From IMG/VR virus record IMGVR_UViG_3300031566_000188, positions 1 through 35,554 of that record: a stretch of 35,554 nucleotides of DNA; one strand, written 5' to 3'. A program made the position numbers and the translations under genes. The DNA is from a virus. The notes beneath the pieces were generated by a model. The model searched no databases, was not told where the DNA came from, and was given only the letters and a program-made list of their open reading frames with translations. Below are positions 19,467 to 28,732 of the stretch, one piece after another (position 1 is the first letter of the stretch; each line of letters opens with the position of its first letter).

Positions 19467-20367
19467 AACTAAAAATAAACGATTATCCTCTAATCCCGTA
19501 GCACTAAAATTGTTGGAAGATTGTGCCAAACAGGGTCTCTCAGACAAAAAAATTCAACAACGATTGGCGCAGGAGTGTGGATATACTTGGACCATGGATA
19601 CTATTGGTAGGCGACGACGGGCTCTGGGTGACACAAAAAAGCCTGGACATATAGTTGATATAGCATCTATGAATAGTTCTATGTTAGATATTCCACCCCA
19701 CGGACTCACTAATACAGAAAAGGCCAATTGGTTTAGAGATCAATTCAAAAAAACACATATGTTTTTAACAATAAAAAAACAGTTTGAGCCAGATGAAGTT
19801 AATATATATGTAGAAGATTTTGGACTTTTGTGTTGTCAATTTGAAGATATCGTTGTTAGTGAATTTATGCAGGTGGATGATTTCCTGAAACAGAGGATTT
19901 TAATAGATAGACAATTAATTCTAATACGTTCACTTCAAAGAGAAATTTGTGATATGCAGACGTGGGAGGTTGAACACCCCAAAAAAGAAGGGGAGAATCA
20001 GGATACAATCAGGGAACGACTTATGCGGCACCGAGACTTGAAGGATAAGTATCAATATCTTAAGGGTGTTCATGATCGTCACGACTCGCTTATTAAGGAG
20101 AGACAAAAAATTTACAATAGCTTGAATGCCACCCGTAAAGATCGTATCGATGAACTGAGAGGTGGCAAGGAAACTTTTATTGAATTAGTGGGTCAATTGC
20201 AGCATTCGCAAGAAGATAGAGATAGACAAGGACGTTTCGCTGAACTGACTAGGCTTGCTTCCGAAGACATTAAGGAAGAATTCCGACAACCTGCTGAATT
20301 TCCAGATGGAAGTGTAGAACCTATTATTATGGATGCAGAGACTGATTTTGGAGAAAATGATGAATAA
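19459..20367 (+). CDS. Terminase small subunit candidate, 302 aa
   Basis: AGAGGTG before ATG 19459 and an overlap with the sigma gene define the start. The N-terminal 60 residues contain a DNA-binding helix-turn-helix (GLSDKKIQQRLAQECGYTWTMDTIGRRRRALG, about 25-56). A long helical middle (FRDQFKKTHMFLTIKKQF ... ICDMQTWEVE) and a charged, coiled-coil-like region follow (about 190-260), with an acidic tail. This layout and its position before TerL fit a small terminase that recognises the packaging site. It is longer than most small terminases (100-200 residues) and is separated from TerL by four genes, so the call is tentative. Confidence 0.55.
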   Translation: MSETKNKRLSSNPVALKLLEDCAKQGLSDKKIQQRLAQECGYTWTMDTIGRRRRALGDTKKPGHIVDIASMNSSMLDIPPHGLTNTEKANWFRDQFKKTHMFLTIKKQFEPDEVNIYVEDFGLLCCQFEDIVVSEFMQVDDFLKQRILIDRQLILIRSLQREICDMQTWEVEHPKKEGENQDTIRERLMRHRDLKDKYQYLKGVHDRHDSLIKERQKIYNSLNATRKDRIDELRGGKETFIELVGQLQHSQEDRDRQGRFAELTRLASEDIKEEFRQPAEFPDGSVEPIIMDAETDFGENDE

Positions 20368-21469
20368 AATAGCACTTTACATTCCAAGGCCAGGAGCCAC
20401 AGCCCGTATGATTCAACGCGGTTATGTTGATGCTTTACGGTATTTGGGCTGGAAAGTGTATGTCTGTGATCCCAAGACTAAACTTGGATGTAGAAAGCTG
20501 ATAGAGGAATATGGTGTTCGATTAATAATGACTTCCTCCAAGTATGGGGTGAGACAGCTACCTATTCGGGTCATAAATGATAATCAGGTGACCGCGTTTC
20601 TTGATGCTTTGCCACTGAATCCAAGAAATCTTACTATCGATGAACCATATGAATTTGCCCACGAAGATGAACCACATACAGTCAAAGACATAGATTCTGT
20701 TGTAGTTCACACGCACTTAGAAAAACATTTGTGGCCTGAATATATGTGTGATTGGAATCATAACGACATTGATGTCCTGTTCTTGCCGGTTGCCGGGAAT
20801 ATGGTTGATGCGTTACCACCAACATGCTCAATACTAACTGATGTGGCTATGGTTGCAAACTTTAACCACAGACATGATATAATGCGGTATCTAATTGAGC
20901 CACTATTTAAGCGACTTGATTTACTTGGATATTCCTATCAGGCATTTGGTGATAACATTTGGGAACTTGCTGGCTTGAATTACAATGGACCACTGGTTGG
21001 TAACTGCTCCAGATTAGCTCACATATATGCTACGGCTAAAGTATGTCCAAACGTTCATACAGAACGACAGATTGGTCTTCAGGCACATGTTAATGAAAGA
21101 TCATTCATGATTCCTTTGTGTGGTGGAGTACAAATATCTGACAATCCATTGATATCGAGATATCTGGAAGGACACTGTACCGTTGCTACTAGTACTACTG
21201 ATTTTATGAACAAAGTTATCGGATTAGTTGATGATCGACAACGGGGTTTTGAGAAAATACGATCCAGTATTGAACATGTGGCCAACAATCACACATATTT
21301 TAATAGATTAGTCGATCTGTTCCGGGTTGCTGGGTTACACGATCAAGCAATTTGTGCGCAAAACAAAGGACGAGGGGCTGCCGTACGGCATTGTTGGGAA
21401 ATGGATGCGAGATTGATAGCAGCGGAAAGGGGTGTTGAGTATGAGCATAAAGTTATCGGAACGCCGTAG
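20360..21469 (+). CDS. GT-B-type glycosyltransferase (CgeB-like), 369 aa
   Basis: ATG 20360 (MNKIALYIPRPGATARMIQRGYVDAL) follows GGAG at seven bases. The N-terminal part has the Rossmann-like start and the C-terminal half carries the nucleotide-sugar pattern CPNVHTERQIGLQAHVNER, then FMIPLCGGVQISDNPLI (about residues 225-262), similar to CgeB-type transferases (N-x-H ... NERxFEi-x-a-x-G-G). It likely transfers a sugar from a nucleotide donor to a phage or host acceptor such as a capsid protein, DNA or cell envelope. The neighbouring GDP-mannose dehydratase could supply the donor. No signal peptide. Confidence 0.75.
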   Translation: MNKIALYIPRPGATARMIQRGYVDALRYLGWKVYVCDPKTKLGCRKLIEEYGVRLIMTSSKYGVRQLPIRVINDNQVTAFLDALPLNPRNLTIDEPYEFAHEDEPHTVKDIDSVVVHTHLEKHLWPEYMCDWNHNDIDVLFLPVAGNMVDALPPTCSILTDVAMVANFNHRHDIMRYLIEPLFKRLDLLGYSYQAFGDNIWELAGLNYNGPLVGNCSRLAHIYATAKVCPNVHTERQIGLQAHVNERSFMIPLCGGVQISDNPLISRYLEGHCTVATSTTDFMNKVIGLVDDRQRGFEKIRSSIEHVANNHTYFNRLVDLFRVAGLHDQAICAQNKGRGAAVRHCWEMDARLIAAERGVEYEHKVIGTP

Positions 21470-21719
21470 TCTGGATAGGCGGATCAGGGGCATTACCATG
21501 CCGATTACTCGGAAAAGAATTAAATGGAGTCGTAACTGGCCGTGTTTGTGTGGTAGTGAGAAAAAATACAAAAATTGCTGTATGAATGAGATAGAGAGTT
21601 TGACCATTTCGGATGGTAATGCTAAGGTGCGAAAATTGTCAGAAGATGTGGAGAAAATGATTGCTGCCGAACAAGAGGCGCGTGAAAGTGCAAGAATGAA
21701 GGGAAATGTAAATGGATAG
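21441..21719 (+). CDS. SEC-C zinc-motif protein, 92 aa
   Basis: The segment WPCLCGSEKKYKNCCM (about residues 34-49) is the SEC-C motif, C-x-C-GS-x3-YK-x-CC, which binds zinc and occurs at the end of SecA and in other proteins that contact ribosomes or chaperones. Before it are basic residues (ITRKRIKWSRNW), after it a helix with Glu/Lys/Arg (VRKLSEDVEKMIAAEQEARESARM). It overlaps the glycosyltransferase gene by 29 bases and the next gene by eight, so it belongs to the same unit. Its role is likely to be a protein-protein adaptor. Confidence 0.8.
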   Translation: MSIKLSERRSLDRRIRGITMPITRKRIKWSRNWPCLCGSEKKYKNCCMNEIESLTISDGNAKVRKLSEDVEKMIAAEQEARESARMKGNVNG

Positions 21720-22731
21720 GGTTAAGACGGCATTTATTACTGGCACGACAGGACAGGATGGTAGTTATCTTTCTGAGTTCTTACTAGATAAAGGATATAA
21801 AGTATATGGGTTAATTCGACGATCATCTGTCGACACAAGAGAACGGATAATACATATCCTAGATAATCCAAATTTTGAATTAATAGAAGGCGACATTACA
21901 GATGCTTCTTGTATGCACAGGATTATATCGGGTGTTAAACCAGATGAGGTTTATAACTTGGCTGCCATGAGTCATGTAAAAACATCTTTTGATCAGCCTA
22001 TTACAACGTGTCAAATTGATGCGGTTGGACCACTTAATATACTGGAAGCTATTCGTCAATCGTCTCCACACAGTAAGTTCTATCAAGCATCAACCAGCGA
22101 ATTATATGGTGATACCGATGTTGCACCCCAGAATGAAGGCACCCCATTCAACCCAAATTCACCTTATGCTATTGCGAAGCTATATGCTCACCATATGGTT
22201 GGCCTTTATCGTCGGGCTTATGGTATTTTCGCTTGTGCTGGAATACTGTTTAACCACGAGAGTGAACGTCGTGGCGAAACATTTGTTACTCGTAAGATTA
22301 CCAGGTATGTGGCTACGCTACAAAATTGGATGGATACTCATGATGGTCACCCAATTAAAGATGTTGATGTACGCCCATTGTCTCTCGGTAATATTGAGGC
22401 CAAGAGAGATTGGTCCCACGCTGAAGACATGGTCAAAGGAATGTGGTTGATGATGCAACATTCAGAACCAGATGATTACGTATTGGGGTATGGCGAGACT
22501 CACACAGTTAGGGAATTTCTACAAATAGCGTTCGGTTCTATTGGATTAGATTATAAAGACTATGTTGTTATTGATCCAAAGTTTTATCGACCGGTAGATG
22601 TAAATTTGCTTCATGCTGATCCAAGCAAGGCTGCTCGTGTACTTGGATGGAAGCCGACTATTTGTCTGGGTGAATTGGTTGATCGCATGGTTACACATGA
22701 TTGTGACATGTTAATTGAGTCAAAGATATAA
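21712..22731 (+). CDS. gmd: GDP-mannose 4,6-dehydratase, 339 aa
   Basis: This short-chain dehydrogenase-like enzyme turns GDP-mannose into GDP-4-keto-6-deoxymannose, the precursor of GDP-fucose, rhamnose, perosamine and related sugars. Recognisable parts are the NADP site ITGTTGQDGSYL (9-20), RRSS (35-38), STSELYG with the catalytic Ser/Thr-Glu, the Tyr-x-x-x-Lys in SPYAIAKLYAHHM, and GILFNHESERRGETFVTRKI, the Gmd-specific segment. The length fits (about 340-370). With the glycosyltransferase and SEC-C genes it forms a three-gene sugar unit inside the packaging genes. No epimerase/reductase for GDP-fucose is visible in the window. Confidence 0.88.
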   Translation: MDRVKTAFITGTTGQDGSYLSEFLLDKGYKVYGLIRRSSVDTRERIIHILDNPNFELIEGDITDASCMHRIISGVKPDEVYNLAAMSHVKTSFDQPITTCQIDAVGPLNILEAIRQSSPHSKFYQASTSELYGDTDVAPQNEGTPFNPNSPYAIAKLYAHHMVGLYRRAYGIFACAGILFNHESERRGETFVTRKITRYVATLQNWMDTHDGHPIKDVDVRPLSLGNIEAKRDWSHAEDMVKGMWLMMQHSEPDDYVLGYGETHTVREFLQIAFGSIGLDYKDYVVIDPKFYRPVDVNLLHADPSKAARVLGWKPTICLGELVDRMVTHDCDMLIESKI

Positions 22732-22765
22732 CGAAAATACTGACAAGAGAGTAGAATGAATTGTT

Positions 22766-23311
22766 ATGCCAAGACTTATACTTCCTAGTTACACCGTGAT
22801 AAAAGACACTAGAGAACAAGAGGGATATGGTTGGACATTTACTGCGCATGTTCCAGATCGTCGTCCGCCAAGATGCGCCGGTATGATTATAGATACTTTG
22901 CAAACAGGTGACTACAGTTTGGTTGGCTACACCGACATATTGGCGATTGAGCGCAAATTTGCTTTTTCTGAATTATGGGGAAACTATAGCAGTAAAAAAA
23001 GACCCGCATTTGAAGCCGAAATGGAACGCATGTCTCACATGAAACATTCTTACATAATTATTGAATCGTTATTTACTCCAGATATTCTAGAGTTGTCACC
23101 ACCACAATTTGTTAAGGGTGTTCCTGGCAAATCTATGGTAAGATGGTTAATGTATCTATCGGCCAAATATGGTGTGCATATTATTCCGGCAGGTGCGTGT
23201 AGTCGCAAAATTGTACAGATGATTTTCGAAGAGGTGGTTCGCGTAGAAAAGGATCGTTGGGTTCAACAGCAACCAAAAGATAAACCACAGGAGAATTGTC
23301 TTGGGAACTAA
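22766..23311 (+). CDS. ERCC4/XPF-type nuclease, 181 aa
   Basis: IKDTREQEGYGWTF (about residues 12-25), DTLQTGDYSLVGYTDILAIERK (43-64) and RPAFEAEMERMSHM ... SYIIIES (79-100) form the ERCC4 nuclease core: Asp13 and the GDYS/ERK set supply metal ligands and the catalytic Lys. The family cuts branched or flap DNA. Free-standing phage copies are thought to resolve recombination intermediates or trim DNA before packaging. It overlaps TerL's start by 11 bases, fitting a packaging or DNA-end role. The second half (KSMVRWLMYLSAKYGVHIIPAG) completes the fold. Confidence 0.8.
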   Translation: MPRLILPSYTVIKDTREQEGYGWTFTAHVPDRRPPRCAGMIIDTLQTGDYSLVGYTDILAIERKFAFSELWGNYSSKKRPAFEAEMERMSHMKHSYIIIESLFTPDILELSPPQFVKGVPGKSMVRWLMYLSAKYGVHIIPAGACSRKIVQMIFEEVVRVEKDRWVQQQPKDKPQENCLGN

Positions 23312-26300
23312 GGTTACATTACAAGAATTACTGTATGGTATTCAAGGTGAATATGGACATTTGTTTCCGTTCCGTGATCGCGTACCCACAATTAAGAAAC
23401 ATATTTTTACAGATTTGAAACAATCAAAAGATTCGTTTGACAGAGTTATTGTAAAAAGAATGTTGGATATTCGATATATTGGATGGACAGCAAAGGTTCT
23501 TCTTGGTATAGATTTATTCCCCATACAAATTGCTATATTACAAATAATGTGGAATAGTCCATTCCCAATGTTAATTGCTTGTCGTGGTGGCAGCAAATCT
23601 TTTATGCTTGCTGTATATTCAGTTTTAAGAGCACTACTTGATCCAGGAACAAAAATTGTAATTGTCGGTGCTGGTTTGCGACAGGCTAGATTGGTGTTTA
23701 ACTATATTGATACTATTTGGAGCCAGTCCCCAATTCTAAGAAACATTTGTGGTGGCGGAAAGAAATCTGGACCGAGACAGAGCGTTGACCTTTGTTATTT
23801 CAAGATAGGGGATTCAATTATCTATGCGCTGCCAATGGGAGATGGCACGAAGATCAGGGGCTTTAGGGCTAATGTAGTTATCGCCGACGAGTTTGCGTCC
23901 ATTCCTGAAGATGTGTTTGATATTGTGGTTCGTGGTTTTGCAGCCACAGCCAAAACTCCTGTTGAGGAAGCTAAGAAATTAGCGTTTGAAAAACAATTAG
24001 CTAAACTTGATTTACCTTCTGATGTTAAAACACAATTGACTACCAATGATCATAAGATGCACGGTAACCAAATTGTGTACTCTGGTACTGCCTATTATGC
24101 ATTTAATCATTTCGCTAAAAAATATGCGATGTGGCAAGATATTATTTGTAGTCAAGGCGATAAAGATAAGATATCTCAGATTTTTGGTGGAGACAATTTA
24201 GTACCAGATGGTTTTAACTATAAAGATTATTGTATTATTAGAATTCCACACACTCATCTACCAGATGGTTTGTTGGATCAAAGGCAATTGGCTCATGCTA
24301 AGGCTACTCTTCCAAAAAATATATATCTTATGGAGTATGGGGCATGTGCGTCAAAAGACCTGGTTGTTCACACAAAGCTTGGTGTCAAACCAATAATTGA
24401 TGTTAATGTCGGCGATCAAGTTTTATCTCATACTGGACAATACAGGTCGGTGACACAAAGAAAATATCGGCGGTATGTCGGGGATATGATAAATATCAAG
24501 ATGGGCAATGATGACACTATTTGTGTCACGCCGAATCATTTATTTTGGAATGGAGAGGAATTTATTCGTGCAGATAAATTGGTTGTTGGTTCTATGTTAT
24601 CAATACCTAGACCTTCACTAATTGATTATTGTAGATTCGATTTGTGTGAATTTTGCGATAACTATCGTGAACAAAACTATGATGGTAAAGACTATGTTTA
24701 TCCAATGCCATCTATGGCTGTGCATACGGATATTGTTGCCAAAAGTCAGACGAGCACAAAGTATTACAGACGTGGTCAAAAATTTAAGTCATCTGTTCCT
24801 AGATATATCGAATCGAGCTATGATCTTGGATTGATTCTTGGTTGCTATGCTGCTGATGGAAGTGTTGGGGCAGAAGGCAAGCAGATGGAAATTGCGTTTA
24901 ATATATCACAACAGGATAGGGCGACCAGGTTCGCAACAGCTATAAAAAATGTATTTGGATTAAAATCACATTTTCATCCAAGACAAGGGGACAATACATT
25001 ACGAGTTTGTGTTAATAGTAGGATAGTTTGTGATTTTATCAAAAAAATAATAGGAGTAGGATCTTCTACTAAAAAAATATACAGATTAGAACAATTTACT
25101 AAATCTATGGCTTGTGGTTTTATCGCTGGATACTGGATGGGTGATGGATCAATCTCTCGATACAACGTAGTTGCGGCTTCAGTTTCTAGACAATTATTGG
25201 AAGATATTAGATTTTTATTATTAGCCACAGGATGTTATGGTGGAATATCGCCTAGATTGCCACATATATGTTGTATACGAGGAAAGCGATATAATTCAAA
25301 ACCGTCGTGGCGGCTATATGTACCAGCAAATTATAGACAAAAGTTTTTGGCTATTATTGATAATAAATGTTCGACAGAATCCATTTATGTTCCAGTAAGA
25401 GAGAAGACTATATCTACATATGATGACTATGTATATAATTTGGAGGTAGAAGAAGACCATTCGTATTTTGCGAATGGTGCTATTCATCATAACTGTTTCG
25501 TCAAAGATTCTGATGGATTTTATCCACGTAGCTTGATCGAAGGATGCACAGTAGGACCAAATAAACCGATAGATACACCAGATGGCGCTATCACTTTTAC
25601 TCCCCTAATGAGAGGACAGTCTAAACGCAAATATGTTATGGGAGTTGATCCCGCTGCCGAAAGAGACCATTTAGCTATTACTATGATAGAGGTGTGGCCA
25701 AACCATCGTCGTATTGTATATTGTTGGTCAGTCAATAAAAAGGAGTTTCTTGATAGAAAGAAAAAGGGACTTATCACTGATGATGATTATTACGCATATT
25801 GTTGTGCTAAAATTCGTGAGATTGTTAGATTATTCGGTCCAGTACGTATTGAAATGGATAGTCAAGGTGGTGGTTATGCTGTAGCAGAAATGCTACGGAA
25901 TAAGAAATTACTGGATATTAATGAAGGTGATTTTCCGATTTATGAGGTTATTGATTTTGATGAACCAAAAGAGACTGATGGTGAAACTGACGGGCGTCAC
26001 ATATTACATCTCATAGCGGCAAGTACACAATATAATCAGGAAGCAAACATTGCATTACACAAAAGTCTTGAGACTCGCACATTATTATTTCCGGCATTCG
26101 ATAGCGTAAAAATGTACGCTGCCATTGAAGCTGAGAAATCTATGGGTGTCGTTTTCGACACGTATGAAGAAAATGTATTCAATCTGGAAGAATTAAAGAA
26201 TGAACTTTGTACTATTCAGATGAGCGAGACAGCTACTGGTAAAGAAAAATTTGATACTCCGCAAGTTATAAAAGCTGGGGCCGTCGAGGGTCGTTCAAGA

Positions 26301-26546
26301 AAAGGAAGATTACTCAAAGATAGGTACATTGCCCTATTAATAGCGCACAAATATATTTATGATACCGAAACAACTCCAGACACTGACATAGATTATGAAG
26401 ATGTGCCAGGTAATATAGAGAAACGTACGAAACCAAAGGAAAACGAACCGTTATATCGTGGACCTGGGGTGGGTCGTATGCGCAATTCTCAACACACACG
26501 CAACGGTGGCGTTTATAAAGCAATAAAAAGAGGTAAGCAATTTTAA
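23301..26546 (+). CDS. Terminase large subunit precursor with intein, 1081 aa
   Basis: The start is TTG at 23301, supported by ACAGGAG eight to nine bases upstream. The N-terminal ATPase has the Walker A variant ACRGGSKS (93-100) and Walker B NVVIADE (191-197). The C-terminal nuclease has YVMGVDPAAERDHLAI (first Asp), IEMDSQGGGYAV (second Asp) and KDRYIALLIA (third Asp). Together they cut concatemers and drive DNA into the prohead. A 383-residue intein (residues 349-731) interrupts the protein between YLMEYGA and CFVKDSDGFYP; after splicing, 698 residues remain, a normal length. The ERCC4 nuclease gene overlaps its start. A class B promoter for portal follows directly. Confidence 0.93.
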   Translation: MGTKVTLQELLYGIQGEYGHLFPFRDRVPTIKKHIFTDLKQSKDSFDRVIVKRMLDIRYIGWTAKVLLGIDLFPIQIAILQIMWNSPFPMLIACRGGSKSFMLAVYSVLRALLDPGTKIVIVGAGLRQARLVFNYIDTIWSQSPILRNICGGGKKSGPRQSVDLCYFKIGDSIIYALPMGDGTKIRGFRANVVIADEFASIPEDVFDIVVRGFAATAKTPVEEAKKLAFEKQLAKLDLPSDVKTQLTTNDHKMHGNQIVYSGTAYYAFNHFAKKYAMWQDIICSQGDKDKISQIFGGDNLVPDGFNYKDYCIIRIPHTHLPDGLLDQRQLAHAKATLPKNIYLMEYGACASKDLVVHTKLGVKPIIDVNVGDQVLSHTGQYRSVTQRKYRRYVGDMINIKMGNDDTICVTPNHLFWNGEEFIRADKLVVGSMLSIPRPSLIDYCRFDLCEFCDNYREQNYDGKDYVYPMPSMAVHTDIVAKSQTSTKYYRRGQKFKSSVPRYIESSYDLGLILGCYAADGSVGAEGKQMEIAFNISQQDRATRFATAIKNVFGLKSHFHPRQGDNTLRVCVNSRIVCDFIKKIIGVGSSTKKIYRLEQFTKSMACGFIAGYWMGDGSISRYNVVAASVSRQLLEDIRFLLLATGCYGGISPRLPHICCIRGKRYNSKPSWRLYVPANYRQKFLAIIDNKCSTESIYVPVREKTISTYDDYVYNLEVEEDHSYFANGAIHHNCFVKDSDGFYPRSLIEGCTVGPNKPIDTPDGAITFTPLMRGQSKRKYVMGVDPAAERDHLAITMIEVWPNHRRIVYCWSVNKKEFLDRKKKGLITDDDYYAYCCAKIREIVRLFGPVRIEMDSQGGGYAVAEMLRNKKLLDINEGDFPIYEVIDFDEPKETDGETDGRHILHLIAASTQYNQEANIALHKSLETRTLLFPAFDSVKMYAAIEAEKSMGVVFDTYEENVFNLEELKNELCTIQMSETATGKEKFDTPQVIKAGAVEGRSRKGRLLKDRYIALLIAHKYIYDTETTPDTDIDYEDVPGNIEKRTKPKENEPLYRGPGVGRMRNSQHTRNGGVYKAIKRGKQF
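24345..25493 (+). mobile_element. Intein with LAGLIDADG homing endonuclease inside TerL (383 aa)
   Basis: The insert starts at Cys349 (CASKDLVVHTKLG) and ends with HHN just before Cys732, the standard residues for protein splicing. Block B is seen as TICVTPNH (406-413), with His413. The DOD endonuclease motifs LGLILGCYAADGSV (509-522, Asp519) and GFIAGYWMGDGSI (606-618, Asp615) are intact, and block F is YVYNLEVEEDHSYF before the ANGAIHHN end. The intein is therefore probably able both to splice and to home into intein-less terminase genes. It sits between the ATPase and nuclease domains, so splicing is needed for packaging. Confidence 0.92.
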
Positions 26547-26552
26547 TATCAG

Positions 26553-26563
26553 TGGTGTATAAT
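26553..26563 (+). promoter_or_regulatory. Class B promoter motif before portal (TGGTGTATAAT)
   Basis: TGGTG-TATAAT in the 68-base gap after TerL. Transcription should start about 26570, giving a leader of about 45 bases before the portal ATG at 26615. It has the same pattern as at 34256 and 14403. Confidence 0.65.
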
Positions 26564-26614
26564 CAGTTGCATTGTATTTGAATTGCGATGCTATTGATTT
26601 TACGGGAGAAAATA

Positions 26615-28723
26615 ATGGCAGCCAAAAAATCGAGTCCTCAGAAGCCAAGAGTTCCGGCTAAAGGACAATTGTACACGAAGGGTATCCGAAGTATAACAAG
26701 CCATGTACTTCCAGACACATGTCATATGACCCATGGTACCAACCATCATACCATAGCCTCTGATGCTAATTTACGATCCGGGCACAATCGTCACGATCAG
26801 GACAGACAGCGACCAGACGACAGACTTCCGACAGAACATGCTAAAATAATACAAGCCTGTCAGTCAGTATATCGCAGGGTGGGTATGGTTCGCAATATTA
26901 TTGACTTGATGACGGATTTTGCTGCTGAGGGGCTAGAATTACAACATACCACAAAAACACAAGAACGATTTTATCGTGAGTGGGCTAGGCGGGTTAACTT
27001 GCAGGGCAGAGCACATGACTTCATGAAACTCCTTATGCGTGACGCCAATGTTATAGTACGTCGCAAAAATGCGTTTATTACCAAACCAGCAGTCAAAGAG
27101 ATGACTAAGGGTGTGGTGGGTCTAAATACGATTGATGAAACTAAGGTTGCTGATATACCAGAAAAAATAAAGACCACTAAAAAACAAACGACCCGTCATA
27201 CTATTCCATGGAAATATACATTTTTGTCACCAGTAGTTATTGAAAAAATAGGTGGAGAAGTTGGTAGGTTTTTCGGTTCTGACGCGATAGGTATGAAAAT
27301 ACCTCTTAAATTATCGAATTCCATTAAATCGCCATCGACCGACGCTGAGAAAGCTTTTATAAAACAACTGCCTCCCGAAGTTGTTGCGACTTCTAAGAAG
27401 AGTGGCCGATTAGTGGCTCTTGATATGGATAAGATGTATGTAGATTATTATAAAAAGGATGATTGGGAAGATTGGGGTACACCGTTTTTATATGGCGTGC
27501 TCGAAGATATTATGTTCAAAGAGAAGATGCGCTTAGCAGATATGGCTGCGCTAGACGGTGTCATCAATGTTATCCGCTTATGGAAACTTGGCAAATCAGA
27601 TCAGCAAATACTTCCAACCCCAGCGGCTGTAGACAAACTTATTGATATTTTACAGCATAATACCGGTGGCGGTGTTATGGACCTTGTGTGGGATGATATG
27701 ATTGATCTCACCGTAGAATATCCTCCAACAGATAAAATTCTAGGAGCGGAAAAATACATAGGTGTTAATGGCGATATCGTTCGTGGTCTTGGGATTCCGG
27801 ATTCTCTTGTGGGTGGGTCCGATCTTGGTACACGTAATGCCCAGTCAGCATTTGTCCAATTAAAGACTTTGGTAGAACGTTTAGAATATGTGCGTGGTCG
27901 CGCTATTTGTTGGATGGAAGGTGAATTGCGACTTCTTGCTGACGCGATGGGGTTCAAAAATATTCCGGCAATAAGCTTTGGTACCATGTCTTTGCGAGAC
28001 GAAGCAGCAGAGAAGCAGTTGATGATTCAATTACTAGATCGTGGTATTATTTCATCCGAAAAAGCTACCGAGGTGTTTGGTGTAAACTATATGATAGAAC
28101 TTGAAAGATTGAAGTCAGAACAAACTGTCAGAGAAGAAAATCCTCGTATTTTAGAGAAATCCAATCCGTACAACAGACCATTCTCTGTAATGGAGAAACA
28201 GAATGAACTTGCTATAGAATTAGAAAAGGTAAAGATTAATGGCCAGGCCGACAAGGGTGGTGGCGACAATCCTAGTGGTGATCAACCCAGGGATGAAGGC
28301 AATAATCCATCTGGAAGACCGTCGTCGACCAAAGATACTGCTCCAAGAGACGCGAGAACACCGACAACACTTTCTGTTCTAAATGTAATAGCAGACGGAT
28401 TGATGGATAATATAGACAACTTAGTCGATAGTACTTATCTAGAACAACTCAAAGTCAAGAATATGCGGTCGTTGACTAGGGCTCAGCGGGATGAGTTAGA
28501 ACACACCAAACGTGGAATATTATCTGTCTTGCGTCCTGGTGATACTGTTACGAAGGAATTGATTGCAGGAAGGATCGACACAGCAGGGCCTGGTGCTCGT
28601 ATCATGGAGGATACTTTTGGTAAACTAACTACCAATTTTACAGCCTCAACAAATAAGGAACCCACAACCAAAGAGTGTCGAATGTTAACAGCTTTGGCGT
28701 GGGCGGCTTTTGTGAAATATTAG
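26615..28723 (+). CDS. Portal protein, 702 aa
   Basis: ATG 26615 follows ACGGGAG. The portal is the ring through which DNA enters the prohead. Supporting features are position directly after TerL, size, a Lys/Pro-rich start, ACQSVYRRVGMVRNIIDLMTDFAAEGLEL (about residues 82-110), which is the typical portal start of a helix followed by D-x-x-(A/V)-x-x-(G/A), and the central SPVVIEKIGG ... NGDIVRGLGIPDSLVGGSDLGTRNAQSAF, the wing-to-stem region seen in many portals. The C-terminal 200 residues are Pro/Gly/Asp-rich, then a helical part with RSLTRAQRDELEHTKR. The long C-terminal extension is unusual and may be a barrel or a fused domain. Confidence 0.85.
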   Translation: MAAKKSSPQKPRVPAKGQLYTKGIRSITSHVLPDTCHMTHGTNHHTIASDANLRSGHNRHDQDRQRPDDRLPTEHAKIIQACQSVYRRVGMVRNIIDLMTDFAAEGLELQHTTKTQERFYREWARRVNLQGRAHDFMKLLMRDANVIVRRKNAFITKPAVKEMTKGVVGLNTIDETKVADIPEKIKTTKKQTTRHTIPWKYTFLSPVVIEKIGGEVGRFFGSDAIGMKIPLKLSNSIKSPSTDAEKAFIKQLPPEVVATSKKSGRLVALDMDKMYVDYYKKDDWEDWGTPFLYGVLEDIMFKEKMRLADMAALDGVINVIRLWKLGKSDQQILPTPAAVDKLIDILQHNTGGGVMDLVWDDMIDLTVEYPPTDKILGAEKYIGVNGDIVRGLGIPDSLVGGSDLGTRNAQSAFVQLKTLVERLEYVRGRAICWMEGELRLLADAMGFKNIPAISFGTMSLRDEAAEKQLMIQLLDRGIISSEKATEVFGVNYMIELERLKSEQTVREENPRILEKSNPYNRPFSVMEKQNELAIELEKVKINGQADKGGGDNPSGDQPRDEGNNPSGRPSSTKDTAPRDARTPTTLSVLNVIADGLMDNIDNLVDSTYLEQLKVKNMRSLTRAQRDELEHTKRGILSVLRPGDTVTKELIAGRIDTAGPGARIMEDTFGKLTTNFTASTNKEPTTKECRMLTALAWAAFVKY

Positions 28724-28732
28724 GAGATTATG

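Noticed and set aside
23301-26546. TerL as a fusion with an extra enzyme domain
   Set aside because: The central 383 residues have complete intein splice blocks and DOD motifs at exact positions, so an intein explains them.
26971-27177. Antisense frame within portal
   Set aside because: Shadow of the portal gene; codon pattern and context belong to the plus strand.
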